64,000 nucleotides of DNA, taken from assembly GCA_030674155.1 (NCBI GenBank), contig CM060318.1, forward strand, positions 68,319,697 through 68,383,696. Direction: 5' to 3'. Below, piece after piece: positions 37,967-49,442 of the stretch. The position numbers and the translations under genes are program-made. The DNA comes from Stramonita haemastoma (lineage: Eukaryota > Mollusca > Gastropoda > Neogastropoda > Muricidae). How positions within the stretch are numbered: position 1 is the stretch's first letter; each line of letters starts with the position of its first letter. A model generated the notes under the pieces. The model saw only the letters and a program-made list of their open reading frames with translations. It was not told the origin of the DNA and searched no databases.

Positions 37967-38713
37967 CTCATAACGTCACTAATATGTTGTACTAATTTGA
38001 TCTTTTGCTGAAATACACTCCCACGTGTTTCCAACTTCACCACTGTCACGTTTTCTTTAGCCAGCTCTTTCCACCACCTCCCTGAAGGCTCCTCGTTCGT
38101 GTGGATGTACACATGATGAAAGCCAGCCACGTACAGTGCACTCAGAACAGATAAGTACTGACTGAATGGAAAGTCCTGTTTATAAAGTCTGCTCTGGGTC
38201 TTAAATCTCAGAAAATGGGAGATTCTGGGGATGAGGTTGTTGGGGTCCCGTTCTGGTGTCATTGGCCCACGCCTGCCATAGAAATATAAGCGAGCTACCT
38301 GGGCGAAGGATGTGTTGGCAAACATGATGTCACGGGGAAACACATTGCCAGGCACAGCGACACAGAACTGATCATGTGGGGAGAGAGTGAATTTGTCAAC
38401 AGATGGACACCCTGGCTTAGCTGTTCTGGCAGTGTTAATGCTCTCAAAATAAGCTTCTTTCTGCTCATTACTAAACTCTTTTTTGGCAATGATGACTCCA
38501 CTGGTTTTATCTGCTGTGTTTGAAAAAGCAAACCACAGATCAGTGTTCAGTGACCGCCTTTAAGAGCAGGAGACAACACGATGCCTTCACCAACAAAAAT
38601 ACCTCCACTGTTTGACAAAAATCCTAGAACAGTCTTAAGCATGTCCGGTGATCCACATGTGTGTTTGACGACAGTTTCCTCATTTCCAGACCTGGTAGGC
38701 TGGAGATCACATC
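37967..38713 (-). CDS. Exon 4: end of domain 1 (no DXD) and start of domain 2; two frameshifts
   Basis: The acceptor is ttctttacag|gatgtg and the donor is gttatgag|gtgagt. The exon is 747 nt. It opens in phase 0 as DVISSLPGLEMRKLSS, then the family sequence continues in another frame (CGSPDMLKTVLGFL, GGIFVGEGIVL) from about 38660. It shifts again near 38551 to LNTDLWFAFSNTADK and stays open to SDVMR at the donor. Two single-base losses would explain both shifts and make the phases fit. GGIFVGEG is where a DXD would be, so domain 1 lacks metal-binding acids. Domain 2 begins about NLIPRISHF, with FSQYLSVLSALYVAGFHHVY. Either the assembly has errors or the gene is newly dead. Confidence 0.8.
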
Positions 38714-40239
38714 CTGTAAAGAACAATAAGTAACCTTGATCACTTCACCTCTTGTACATTAGATGTTTTATCTGCAACATTGATTTTATGGCAGTTACTA
38801 AGACATGACAACTGAAGGCTGTTACGTGAGAAAGTACTCTTTGTTATTACTTTTAAGCTATACAAGATTTGTCATGATAATTGAAACGGCACCAACAATT
38901 AGTTGTTGTTATCTTTAGTATATTCAATGTTTATATTATTTCTTTCTATTGTTAATGTGGAAATTATTACGAGATTCCTTCTACTACAGTGACTTAACTA
39001 GATTTGATTGGATTTCTTCCCTCTTTTGAGGATTTAAGGATGTATTCCATTAAAACGTTCAGGCAGAATAACAAGCCTGCTGCATCCCATCTCGTATAGA
39101 TGGCAGACTGCATGTTGGGCACATTCATGTTTGCTATAGCAACTGACATACCTGACTACACTTCCACGAATGTGGTTGGGTTTTTAACGTGTGCAGAAAA
39201 TTTGTGATTTTTGACAAATGGGGCTTCTGTCTAGAGGTCATTTTTATTTTTAAAATTGCATTCAGCATTTTTTCTAATAACAGGAACGGTAAATTTCATA
39301 CACACGTCTATCTGGAGTTTCTTTCAAGGAATTGCAAGGGATTTCAGTCAAAGGTAATGTTAACTGCAGAGAAGTCTCCTGAAAAGGACACCTTAGTGGT
39401 GACTTGACCCTGACCTCACAAGTAACCACCAGTAAGTCAATGATGATAATAATTACAATGATAATAATGTTAATGATACTGATGATTGTAATGAACATGA
39501 CAATGATGATTATGATGATAATGATGATATTTTAACATTTCCTTTGTGCGTTTTATTAAAATCAATTTAGGTCAAAGTGCATCACACATGGGTATAATTG
39601 TAAAAACTACTTTATATTCATTGTCTTGCTGTACACCTTCCACCTCACAGCATTCACTTACTACAAGCAACAACAACAACAACATGAAACGGCCAAATGA
39701 AGCTGTCACTAAACGATAGGGATGACAAGTATATCCTTAAAATGAATTTTGCATATAAAAATCTTTAAATATATATACATAAAAAAATCACATATTGAAC
39801 ATATTCCAAAAGTAAAGCCCAGACTTGAATGCTAAGACTGGCTCAAATGTATACCAACATTGGGCCAGAGTGGTGGAGAAATATGGCACAAGATAAACAA
39901 AATAATCTCAGAGGGCTACACATTCTGGAGTTTGCCACCAGCTACATGCTTACTTTTATCAACAGCTTGCACCCCCACAAACTGTGTAGAAGAACAACTT
40001 GGCATGTTCCTCATAGATTGGTTAACAACCAGATAGATAGACTGCATTTTGACGCTTCAAGTTTAGTTTAACAAGGCTCAGACAAGATATTCTTAGAGTT
40101 GATATTGGCAGTAGTCATGATATAGTGCTCGTGGTTGTGAAATTAAAACTGAAGATAAACCATCACCATCTAACTTTTGAATCAATGCAGATCTAGAGAA
40201 ACTGCTCCCCCCAATAGCCTCAGCTTTTTAAGTTCACAT

Positions 40240-40241
<2 letters not shown>
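38714..40241. other. Intron 3 sequence, mostly unassigned
   Basis: AT-rich. 39110-39420 contains weak SINE-1-like pieces (tttttaacgtgtgcagaaaa). (ATG)n/(AAT)n-like low complexity lies near 39430-39530. No exon-like frame with splice borders was seen. Confidence 0.4.

Positions 40242-40319
<78 letters not shown>
40242..40319 (+). repeat. (GT)n microsatellite
   Basis: Pure GT tract of about 77 bases in intron 3. Confidence 0.96.
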
Positions 40320-40321
<2 letters not shown>

Positions 40322-40539
40322 ACTGGTAACATGTTCCCGGCTGCATTTTTCCCATGCAGAAAATTATCAAAAGTTAATAAAAAAAAAAAGGTGGAATATG
40401 ATTGCTTTCCAGATAATTAGTAAATAATCAGTAAGATCAATATACAACCTACAGTTATAAAAAAAAAGAGATGTTGAAAAAACTAGATAATTAAAATCTG
40501 ACTTATCCTTAAAACACACTTACGACATTTAAACCTCAC

Positions 40540-40698
40540 CTTGAACCAGGTATTGTAGACATCTGTTTGAGGTTCACCGGTAAAGTGGAACATTACAGTA
40601 ATGGGCCGGAATATCTTGACCGCACTGAGAACAGTCAGGTAATCTTTGAAGCGGAACTTTTTGTCTCCACACCAAAGGTAGTGCACAACTGTGGGGAT
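40540..40698 (-). CDS. Exon 3: start of glycosyltransferase domain 1
   Basis: The acceptor is gaatgtgcag|atcccc and the donor is tggttcaag|gtgagg. It has 53 codons, phase 0 at both ends: IPTVVHYLWCGDKKFRFKDY, then a helix LTVLSAVKIF and YNTWFK at the end. IPxxVHYxW is the usual first strand of Gly_transf_sug domains. A paralogous segment (IPRISHF...FSQYLSVLSALYVAGF) starts domain 2 in exon 4, so the two domains are tandem duplicates. It joins in phase to exon 4 (WFK|DVISS). Confidence 0.85.
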
Positions 40699-40699
40699 C

Positions 40700-41150
40700 T
40701 GCACATTCAATCAACAAAAACGTGTAAAAATTACAGTGGATAAAAAAAACACTAATGACAGCATGTACAGAAAATGATTCTTATGAATCGTTTTTGACAA
40801 GTTCCTGCTGCAAGAACTAATGAACATGAACGCTGAAAATAGCGATTTCTTAGTGTCCACACAACAAACTTAGCGAATGGCATAAATTGTGTAGATTTCT
40901 ACTGGATACAGAAAGTTTACTTTAAAAAAAAAAAATTATGTCCAATACAACAAAAAATAAAACAAAAATTTATTAATTTTCATGTACTGAAATTGCTCAA
41001 CAGAAAGGATATGTCAGTAAACATTTCCATAATATCAACTGTTGTTTTGAATCACGAATGCATCTCAATAATTAAAACTTTTCAACGAAACATTGCTAAT
41101 AATGTCATTTACAAAAATACCTAAATGCAGAAATTTCCAAGATTCTATAA
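40700..41150. other. Intron 2 sequence, nothing recognised
   Basis: A-rich, with no motif seen. Confidence 0.4.
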
Positions 41151-41470
41151 TTCATCCTCTATGGTGAACTTGCCTCCTGCAAGAGAAGCATTGGTCGCCC
41201 CCTACTGCGCTACAAAGACGGCTGCAAGCGTGACATGAAAGCCCTGGACAATAACACAGAAGAACTGGGAGGAGGTAGTGGCTGACCTCAGCAAATGGCG
41301 CAGTGTTCTCCACAAACAGCTGAAGTCTGGTGAAGAAAAGATCCACACTGCAGCAAACGAAAAGAGAGCCCCGCCACTTCTGCATTGAACTGACCAGCCA
41401 CAGCCAGCACTGTGGATGAACAAATACCTTATGGCACGAATTCCATAATCAACACAGATGATGGAGGCCT
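41150..41470 (+). mobile_element. LINE-D-like 3' fragment, 5'-truncated
   Basis: The plus strand encodes ILYGELASCKRSIGRPLLRY and KDGCKRDMKAL, the end of the LINE-D C-terminal domain (compare 49970-50160 on the minus strand). A frameshifted tail follows. Confidence 0.78.
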
Positions 41471-41589
41471 ACTACTATAATTCATTTTGAATCAGGGATA
41501 AATCTTATGCCATAAACAAACAAGTCTTTTCAGAGATGTGCAAAGTATGTAATGACATTTCTTAGACCACTGTCACACTAGGATTTTTT

Positions 41590-44323
41590 GTTGTTTGCTG
41601 CAGTTAATGACATACTGGAAAAACGTGGGTGAAACATCTTCCCCACAAGGCCACAAATTCTACATCAGTGGCAGTGAAGATAGACATGAGCATGGAATTG
41701 GATTTCTCATTTACAAAGACACTGTGAATGCCATCGTGGGATGTCAGCCAATCCCAATTGAAATAATTACTGTTTCTCTGAAGGCAGCACCTTTTAACAT
41801 CACCATTATTCCAGCTTATACCCCGACAAACTGACCCTGATGAGGAAGACGTTGAAGACTTCTGTGATCAACTGCATGAAGACGCAGACCAGATGCCAAA
41901 GATAGACATCGTTGTAGTACAGTATGACTTGAATACAAAAATAGGAGCAGGTGCTAAACGAGAGCTGAGAGAGATATGTAACAAATTCTGCAAGCCTGAG
42001 ACCAGGTAACAAGGGCTGAGGCTCTTAGAATATGCCACTTACAACAACCTGCAAGTGGTGAACACATTTGGTCCACACAAACCATCTAGACACTGAATAT
42101 GGCAAAGATCAGGAGAATACTTCAATCAAATCAACAATGCCATGATCAAATGTCACTTTTAACGTCCAGCAACTAACATTTGAATAAGCCATGAGCTTAT
42201 GATCATGACTTTCAGACCTCACCTCAAAAGGACTAAGAAGCAGGCTAGTGTAAGGTTCAATTTCAATTATGGGAAACTCGAGAATTTAAGTGTGACATAA
42301 TGTATCACTTAGGAGATCCAAATGAATACAATATTTTTGGACTGTCAGTTTTAGATGGTGTTAAGATGTTCATGTTATCAAGCAACCAAGAGTGACACTT
42401 AAACTATATGTACTAAATCAACTTCCGAATCCTTTTAAATCTCCAAACACAGAGGTACAATGTATAAGATAGTTATTATATTATTTAATTGGGTAATTCA
42501 TTTTAAAACTTACTACTACCATGATGGAAGCAAAAGAGAAATGGATTGGTGAACTGTGCAAGGACATTGAAGAGAACATCAAGAAAAACAATAGCAAGAA
42601 GTCATATCACCTGGTGAAAGACCTGACTAGAACAAAACAAGGGAAAAGCTCAATAATCCAGACAAAAATGGGAAAGTGCCTCACTGACAACCAGGGTAAT
42701 CTGAACAGATGGACAGAATACTGCTCTGACCTGTATAGCTACAAAACCACACGAGGGCCAGAAGTTCTCAATGTCCCCACAAGCACAGATACAGACAGCC
42801 ACCCTATCCTCTAAGAAGAAGTGGAAACAGCAGCCAGATTGCTGAAAAAGGGAAAGTCAGCAGGGGGTGACAACATTCCAGCTAATTTGGTTCAAGCTGG
42901 AGGGGAAGCCATGATCAATGCTCTACTAAAAATCTGCAATAAGATCGGGCAGACAGGAAAATGGTCAACACTATGGATGGAATCACTCACCATCACCTTC
43001 CCCAAAAACGAAAATCTTCAGCAGTGCCAGAACTACCGCAAAATCAACTTCATATGCCACCCAAGCAAGGTCATGTTGAAGATTATATTGGACAGACTGA
43101 AGCCACAAGCAGAAACCATCCTGGATCAGGAAGAAGCATGTTTCAGAGCAGGGCACAGCACAAAAGAAGAGATATTCAACCTCAGAATATTCTGTGAGCG
43201 GTACCTTCAACACCAACAAGACCTCTACCACGTCTTTATTGATTTTAAGAAGGCATTTGACAGGATGTGGCATGCAGCTTTGTGGGCAACTATGAATTTG
43301 TACAGCATCAATGCAAACCTGATCATAGTCACCAAAGAGCTGTACAACAAGGCCACCAGTGCCCTGTACTACAACAGCAACATTGAAGAGTGGTTTCAAA
43401 CAACAGTTGGAGTAAGGCAGGGCTGTCTACTCTCGCCCACTCTTTTCCACATCTCCCTTGAGATAATCATGGCTAATGCACGGAACATCATGAAGGGTTG
43501 GTCAGCAGCACTGGTGGAAGAACAATCGCAAACTTCCGCTTCGCAGATGACATTGATGGACTAGCAATATCAGAACAAGAGCTTGCCAACCTAACACAAC
43601 ACCCGAACAAGATCTCCAAAGTATACAGTATGGAAATCAGTGAAGAGCAGACCAAACTGGTGACCATTAATGCCGAGGACATCAACACTGATATCAGGAT
43701 TAATAACCAGAAGCTGAAAACAGTTCAAAGCTTCAAGTACTTGGGAGCCGTTGTATCAGACAAGGGGTCCAAGCCAGAAGGTGTACGCAGTATTGAACAG
43801 ACAATAACAGCACTGTCTAAACTGAACACCATCTGGAAAGATAAAAATATTTCGCTCAACTCCAAGATAAGACTAATGCGCTCCATTGTCATATCCATAT
43901 TCCTGTATCCATGTGAATCATGGACCCTGATGGCAGGGAGAGAATAGAACAGGCAGTAAGGATGAGATGCTTCTGCAGAATCCTTGGCATCTCCTACAAA
44001 GACCACATAAGCTACAAAGACATGCATAACAGAATCCAGCAAACCACTGGGCCCTACAAAAACCTTCCAACAATCATAAAGAAGCCTAAAGTTAAATGGT
44101 ATGGGGATGTCACAATATTGAAAGGACTTGCAAACAGGATACTGCAAGGCACTGTCCAAGGAGGAAGAAAAAGAGGCAGACCAAGGAAGAGATGGGAGGA
44201 CAACATCAGCGAATGGACAGGCCGAAAACTCAACAAAATTTTGAGAAAGGTAGAACAGAGAGAGAAATGGAGGGAACTCGCTGTCAAGTTTTCAGGATTG
44301 CCCCCATGGTCACCAGACTAAGG

Positions 44324-44340
<17 letters not shown>
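41590..44340 (+). mobile_element. RTE-like LINE-B copy 2, most complete copy
   Basis: Endonuclease at 41595-42290: WKNVGETSSPQGHKFYISGS, GIGFLIYKD, then a broken MTFRPHLKRTKKQ. A gap of about 210 bp (42293-42510) does not match the family. The linker (42521-42815) and RT (42821-43560) follow, with VFIDFKKAFDRMWHAALW, GVRQGCLLSP (about 43409-43438) and FADDIDGL (43540-43563). The C-terminus has ILQGTVQGGRKRGRPRKRWE and ends at SGLPPWSPD (44321). Stops or shifts are near 41833, 42008, 42815, 43490 and 43947. The 3' end runs into GGAT/GATA repeats. It is antisense in intron 2. Confidence 0.85.
42821..43564 (+). pseudogene. LINE-B copy 2 reverse transcriptase frame
   Basis: The longest open piece of this LINE has 247 residues. 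It starts inside the RT after KKGKSAGGDNIPANLVQAGG and runs through the finger and palm blocks, including VFIDFKKAFDRMW and GVRQGCLLSP. It then shifts near 43490, just before FADDID, which continues in the next frame (43498-43947). It would reverse-transcribe LINE RNA if intact. Confidence 0.8.
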
Positions 44341-44482
<142 letters not shown>

Positions 44483-44991
44483 TATAGAATAGATAGAACT
44501 GACATTTTTTAGTCTATTTTTCGTTCCTGTTTCTAATATTTCCATTTGACGGTAGATTTGGTAGTCACAGGATTGGTATCTCATTTTTAAAATGAAGTAG
44601 CACTTTTATGAGAGGGGATTTTCTCCAGTTTACCAGGGATGGTTCAACACTGCCATAGTTAAGACCTCTGATGATGGCCATCCAGAAGCCAAAATTCATG
44701 AGGCAGGCCAGGAAAACGTAATGGTCCATACTGCAAATAGCTTTTAACATTAGTGTTTCCTTGGTGTCTTTACAAAAATCTTTCATGCTCAGATGGAGGA
44801 GCTCTGTTTGCTTTTTATCTGCACTAGTTTTGTCTATCTCTACGTCTGATACAAATGTTTACTTTTTAATGTGGTAACAGTGTTCATCAAAAGCATTTTC
44901 TGGAAAATCTTCCTGAGTTTAGAAGAAAAAAAAGGAACAACAAACACGCAAGCAAAATACGGAAATACACAGAACAGTGCATGGCTCTTAC

Positions 44992-45069
44992 CGAACCTGG
45001 AGTTTCTGTTACTTTCTCTTCTCCAGAGAGCAATCTGTCGAACACCATGTCTTCTTCATTTTCTGACTG
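44992..45069 (-). CDS. Exon 2: stem region of the glycosyltransferase
   Basis: The acceptor is gttgtttttcag|cagtcag and the donor is ccaggttcg|gtaaga. It has 26 codons, phase 0 at both ends, starting QSENEEDMVFDRLL and ending TETPGS. The sequence is acidic with low conservation potential, as expected of the stem between membrane anchor and catalytic domains. A tandem cagcag at the acceptor could allow a one-Gln splice variant. A full SINE-1 lies only about 46 bp upstream of the acceptor. Confidence 0.72.
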
Positions 45070-45114
45070 CTGAAAAACAACATGAGAAACAGACACGTAG
45101 TCTAATAATTGCGA

Positions 45115-45485
45115 AGTTGGGGACGAGATAGCTTGGTGGTGAGAGTGATGCCCTGGTGATCTGCTGACTCGGCACGGTTTAAATCTCGTTCAAGAGGATT
45201 TTTCCTGTGGAGTTAATGTCAGTGCCGACTCCACTTCCTCCCACCCCCCCCCCCCCCCCCCCCCCCTCTACTCCTTCGGATGAGACTATAAACCGAGGTT
45301 CCGTGTGTCAACGCACGTAGAACATCTTACGCACGTTAAACCCGTTCAACTTTTCAGAAGAGTGGGCCATTGTGTGCCTGTGGGGAATAGATGATAAAAT
45401 TTACAAAACTATATATATACGGGGATTGGATGTAAAAAAGCACATGGATGCTTATTCCATTATCCTCGAAATAAAAGAAAAAAGA
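45115..45485 (+). mobile_element. SINE-1, full length, with internal polyC
   Basis: The head is gacgagatagcttggtggtg. The body contains an expanded C run (about 45246-45266), ccgtgtgtcaacgcacg and ggggattggatg, then the stem AAGCACATGGATGCTT and tcctcgaaataaaag. It sits next to exon 2, in antisense orientation. Confidence 0.88.
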
Positions 45486-46020
45486 ATAAAGTAAATCAAT
45501 TAGGAAGAAGATAATCAGTCTACATATCAGCAGATTAAAACTATACCATGGTATGTAGAGATGAAAATCAAATAGGGTTAAAGTTTCAATGTAGTTTCAA
45601 TGAGGCTTTTAAAATCAAACTTAATTATGGTAATATAAGTACAGTGTAACACACATGATGCATTAATCCCTTTCCTATACCATGGCAACTCTTTTTTGGG
45701 AAAAGGGCTCCGTTATACCAAATATACTTTTCATCAACTTCTGCCTTCTGGACCATCCAGCCATCATCATGTACAATCAAACTATTTTCATTGAACATCT
45801 GTTTCTGGTTCATTCTTTGGATTATGAACATTATGTGAAATGAAAAATAGAATAACTGAAAAAGATAATGGCTGCTATAAAGACAACTCCTACTGGTTCT
45901 CTACAATGCACTGTTTTTTCTCTCATTCTGCTCACCATCTATACCAATGGCTGCACTGGCTCTGATGCTTCCCCAATGATGAAATGTTCTGATGATCTGC
46001 AATGCATTACTGGTCCAGCT
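45486..46020. other. Intron 1 sequence with two unassigned open frames
   Basis: A minus-strand frame (45625-45831) and a plus-strand frame starting at 45868 (hydrophobic, signal-peptide-like start) are present. Neither has supporting splice sites or known motifs. Confidence 0.35.
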
Positions 46021-46034
46021 GACATCTGGTGTGT

Positions 46035-46069
<35 letters not shown>

Positions 46070-46079
46070 GCGCGCGCGC

Positions 46080-46128
<49 letters not shown>

Positions 46129-46153
46129 CGCGCGCGCGCGCGTGTGTGTGTGC
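46021..46153 (+). repeat. (GT)n/(GC)n alternating tract
   Basis: GT, about 34 bases of GC, GT, then GC again, all alternating purine/pyrimidine. Confidence 0.95.
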
Positions 46154-46174
46154 TTTCTAATTTGCTAGAATTAT

Positions 46175-46259
46175 TTATTGTCATTGGTTGTTTGTTGTGA
46201 GGGTCGAGTCCAAGTGCTTTGATTTGTGTTTACAAGATATAGCGCTATATAAATTCCAT

Positions 46260-46342
<83 letters not shown>

Positions 46343-46404
46343 ATTGTTGTTGTTGTTGTTGTTGTTGTTATTATTGTTATTATTATTATTATTATTATTG
46401 TTAC

Positions 46405-46478
<74 letters not shown>

Positions 46479-46480
46479 TA
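46175..46480 (+). mobile_element. Retroposon 3' end with long (ATT)n tail
   Basis: aagtgctttgatttgtg, then agatatagcgctatataaat, is followed by about 215 bases of ATT/GTT repeats. The same 3' end without the long tail is at 15578-15652. Confidence 0.8.
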
Positions 46481-46529
46481 TACAAGCAAAAGCATTTTCG
46501 TCTTCCCATCAAAGCAGCTGTCTAGATGT

Positions 46530-47375
46530 CAGAAAGAATAAAGAAACACTGGCCTTTTCAAGAACCATGCACCAAAAACTGCAGAAGATCTTTCAAACGA
46601 TGGCAGTGAGAGCTCAGGTATTTGTGGGTGATGAAAGAAACTCTTTTTTTTCTGATCAACCAATTTAGAACATGTCAAAGCTTTGAACACATATTTTTCT
46701 TCTGGACATCGGTGTTCATGGCAAGGGCAATTTTACTTACCACAACTTTGGTGTCAGGGCATGACCATAGTCTAACATTGGCTACACTTTTCACCATTTT
46801 ATCCCTGGCTTTTTCTGGATCTTTGTCTTTCAGATCGTTGATTTCACGATGAATAACTATGCACTGTGGTTTCTTGACAGACTATTTGTTTTACCGAGTA
46901 ACTGGCAAATATTACTGATTTTAGACACCTTAACTTCTACAACATTGAAGCCATAGGACTGACAAAGTGGTTTGCTGCTTGCTCCATTTAAAAGAGAATC
47001 TTGAGCATTATATGGAATTGGAAGATCATAATAACGTCAGACATCTTTTGCATCTTTTGGTGTAGTTCCCCTGGCATGTTGTTCTTTTATCAGGGACACT
47101 GACCTTCTTTGTACTGTGGTACTTGTGTTTGATGGAGAAGGCAGTTGTCTCCTAGTTTCTTTACTGGAGACATTAAAGTATTCCTGAGTCTCACCTATTC
47201 AGCCTGTATTGTGGCCAGAGAGAGGGATGAGGGGCTGGGGAATCTGTCATTTTTCCTCCCTCACCTCACTGGTGGATCCAGCAGACTTCCGTTGGTTGTG
47301 GGCAGGGTGAGAGGAAGCCAGAAGAGTCCCTGGTCAGCCACAGTCTTTGCTAAAGTGAGGTGGTTGTTTTTTCAG
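46530..47375 (-). mobile_element. Degenerate SGNH-esterase ORF of a second retroelement
   Basis: Across broken frames the minus strand reads LPIPYNAQDSLLNG, then SYGFNVVEVKVSKI. CIVIHREINDLKDKDPEKAR (about 46790-46860) and TKVVVSKIA follow, then VSFITHKYLSSHCHRLKDLL near 46600. The order GxND-like (here REIND) then a late H-containing block is that of SGNH hydrolases. It differs from the LINE-A esterase. The element type is unknown. Upstream frames to about 47375 may be its N-terminal part. Confidence 0.55.
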
Positions 47376-47379
47376 TGAG

Positions 47380-47960
47380 TAATTTTATCTGCGCTGTAAG
47401 TTGGGCGGGGAATTGTCTGGTTTGTATGCAATCAGAAATATTGCATGGGTTGTGAATAACTACTGCAAATAACAAATGTGCATCTTACTTCTCACTTCTA
47501 GTTTTTGCAGTGGGATGTTTTTCTTTCTCTTGACCAGCATTTCCTGCTGTTGCCAGTGTATCAGAGTAGCAGGATGCAGTTCAGTGAACCCAGCGTTTTT
47601 GCCATGGTGGTACAAAACATACAGTGGCCATGTTGATTACATGTCCATGTTTGTGGTTTTTTCTTATTGATTTAATGTCTGTTAACTACTCGGTAATTTA
47701 GACAAGCATAGTTTCATGATAAAAGCATATCAAAGCAGAGGGGAGTATGCATTTCCCTAGGTAGGACTATAGTATCCTTTCCACTGGAATAATTCATGAC
47801 TTCAGCATTTGATTGTATATATTACTGAGAATCATATGATGCATCATAAAAGTTCCCACACTTAGAACTCAAATCAATTCTCTTCTTTGAGTACAAGTCT
47901 TTAAGAACAGGGAAAAAAAGATGACCAACTATATGAAGACATGAAAATATGTATGTAGCA
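47380..47960. other. Intron 1 sequence, nothing recognised
   Basis: No motif or element end was seen. Confidence 0.35.
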
Positions 47961-47964
47961 TTTT

Positions 47965-48440
47965 GGGAGTATTTCATACTGCAAGCCTTTCGTACTGCAC
48001 AACTTCAACGTTTTGCTATAGTGACTTAGATCTTAGGTGAAAACATTAAACAACGTAAGGGCTATAACAGATCCTTGTGTGGTTCCCATGTGAATAGACA
48101 TTAAGTGACAACAGGTGTTTCCTGTATTTTTTCTGAATATACCCATCAATTACAAATGTTGTAGCACAATCATATATGCAACTTGAAAGCCCAATTAATT
48201 TCCGTTTAATTAGTAGCTTTTTATACCACACTCAGAAATAGTTTTTTTTCATGAAAGAAATTTACAAGTACAGTTTGTCTTCCAGCAAACCGATTTTCTT
48301 TAGTTATTTGGGATGCAGTTCTAATTAGATGATGGTTCAACGTTTACCTGCGTTTTTTTAAGCCTATTTGATAGACAGGTAGAGTGTTATGTTTTTTCAC
48401 AGTAATGAATTAGACTTTTTTTTGAAGAATTACACATTTC
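47965..48440 (-). mobile_element. Degenerate LINE reverse transcriptase fragment
   Basis: The minus strand (48231-48046) reads WYKKLLIKRKLIGLSSCIYD, then FVIDGYIQKKYRKHLLSLNV. This resembles the RT stretch between the AFDxVW block and the GxxQGS block. Adjacent frames are broken and the catalytic FADD is not visible. Confidence 0.5.
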
Positions 48441-48530
48441 ACTAGCTTTTTAAGTGGAATTGTCAGGCATTTGGCTTGTAGCTGCTTTTATCTGCTTTAG
48501 TTTACTCCGTTTAAGAACCGGCACAGTTAT

Positions 48531-48627
<97 letters not shown>

Positions 48628-48646
48628 ATCCATCTATCTATCCCTT
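48531..48646 (+). repeat. (TATC)n microsatellite, tail of LINE-B copy 3
   Basis: About 27 TATC units. On the minus strand this is a (GATA)n tail directly after the LINE-B 3' end. Confidence 0.95.
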
Positions 48647-49075
48647 AGTCTGGCAACCGAGGGGGCACCCATGAAGACTTCACAACCAGTTCCCTTCAGT
48701 CCTCTCTCTGTTCTACCTGTCTCAAAAGTTTTGTTGACTTCTAGGCCTGTCCATTCGCTGATGTTGTCCTCCCATCTCTTCCTTGGTCTGCCTCTTTTTC
48801 TTCCTCCTTGGACAGTGCCTCGCAAAATTGTTTTTGCTTGCTCTTTTGATCTTGTGACATGCCAGTATCATTTAAGTTTACGCTTCTTACGATTGATAGA
48901 AGGTTTTCGTAGGGACCAATGGTTTGCTGGATTCTGTTATGCATATCTTTGTTGCTTATGTGGTCTCTGTAGGAAATGCCACGGAGTCTCTGGAAGCATC
49001 TCATCTCTACTGCCTGTACTCTTCTCCCCAAATCAGCAGTCAAGGTTATGATTCACAGGCATACAGGAATGTGGA
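48640..49075 (-). mobile_element. RTE-like LINE-B copy 3, 3' fragment
   Basis: On the minus strand 49043-48741 encodes DLGRRVQAVEMRCFQRLRGI, HISNKDMHNRIQQTIGPYEN. After a frameshift, 48825-48634 encodes GTVQGGRKRGRPRKRWEDNI and ends LRDR. It is 5'-truncated and sense to the host gene in intron 1. Confidence 0.85.
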
Positions 49076-49317
49076 TATGACAATTACCAGCAAATGACTC
49101 ACTGATAAGATCACGATCAGAATTTGTCATCAATTATTCCTTTTAAAACTGGTACCACCATCCTTAAGTTCTCTTCTGTCACCACAAACACTTCATCAGT
49201 TCATTGTTCCATAGACCTACAAGAAAACAAAAAGGCGTGAATTCTTAATACAAAACTGAGTAGATCAAAACAGAACAATGTGCTCAGGTTAAAAACCTGA
49301 TCCACATTTCAGAATAG

Positions 49318-49442
49318 CCAGGCCTGGTGTGCCAATGGAGAAGAATGACAAACATTTACAAAACTTCGTGCACACATGGATTGGATTCGAATCTACACAC
49401 AAGTGTGTCTTCATTATTCTTGACATATTGTTTAAATGCATA
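49318..49442 (+). mobile_element. Diverged SINE-1 3' fragment
   Basis: gacaaacatttacaaaactt, cacacatggattggattcg and an AAG..CTT-like stem segment match SINE-1 order at lower identity. Confidence 0.55.

Noticed and set aside
44565..44860. Minus-strand frame reading about ...KDFCKDTKETLMLKAICS..., considered as an extra exon between exons 2 and 3
   Set aside because: The only acceptors are weak, with no pyrimidine tract. Exons 2 and 3 already join in phase 0 without it, and I recognise no domain. It remains possible as an alternative exon.
45625..45831. Minus-strand frame in intron 1 with VHDDGWMVQKAEVDEKYIW
   Set aside because: Protein-like composition, but no known motif and no convincing splice borders; phases of exons 1 and 2 do not need it.
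45868..46020. Plus-strand frame with a signal-peptide-like start (MAAIKTTPTGS...)
   Set aside because: It runs into a GT/GC tract after about 50 codons, has no splice donor that I trust, and has no recognisable mature domain.
46188..46541. Open frames of poly-Leu or poly-Ile on both strands
   Set aside because: They are the (ATT)n tail of a retroposon; open only because the repeat lacks stops.
46700..47160. First read as host gene exons (a sulfotransferase-like domain) because of a gtaagt after CPDTKVV
   Set aside because: The block order (HxxIND, TKVVVSKIA, VSFI..LKDLL) continues across that supposed donor and matches SGNH-type element proteins, so the splice site is coincidental.
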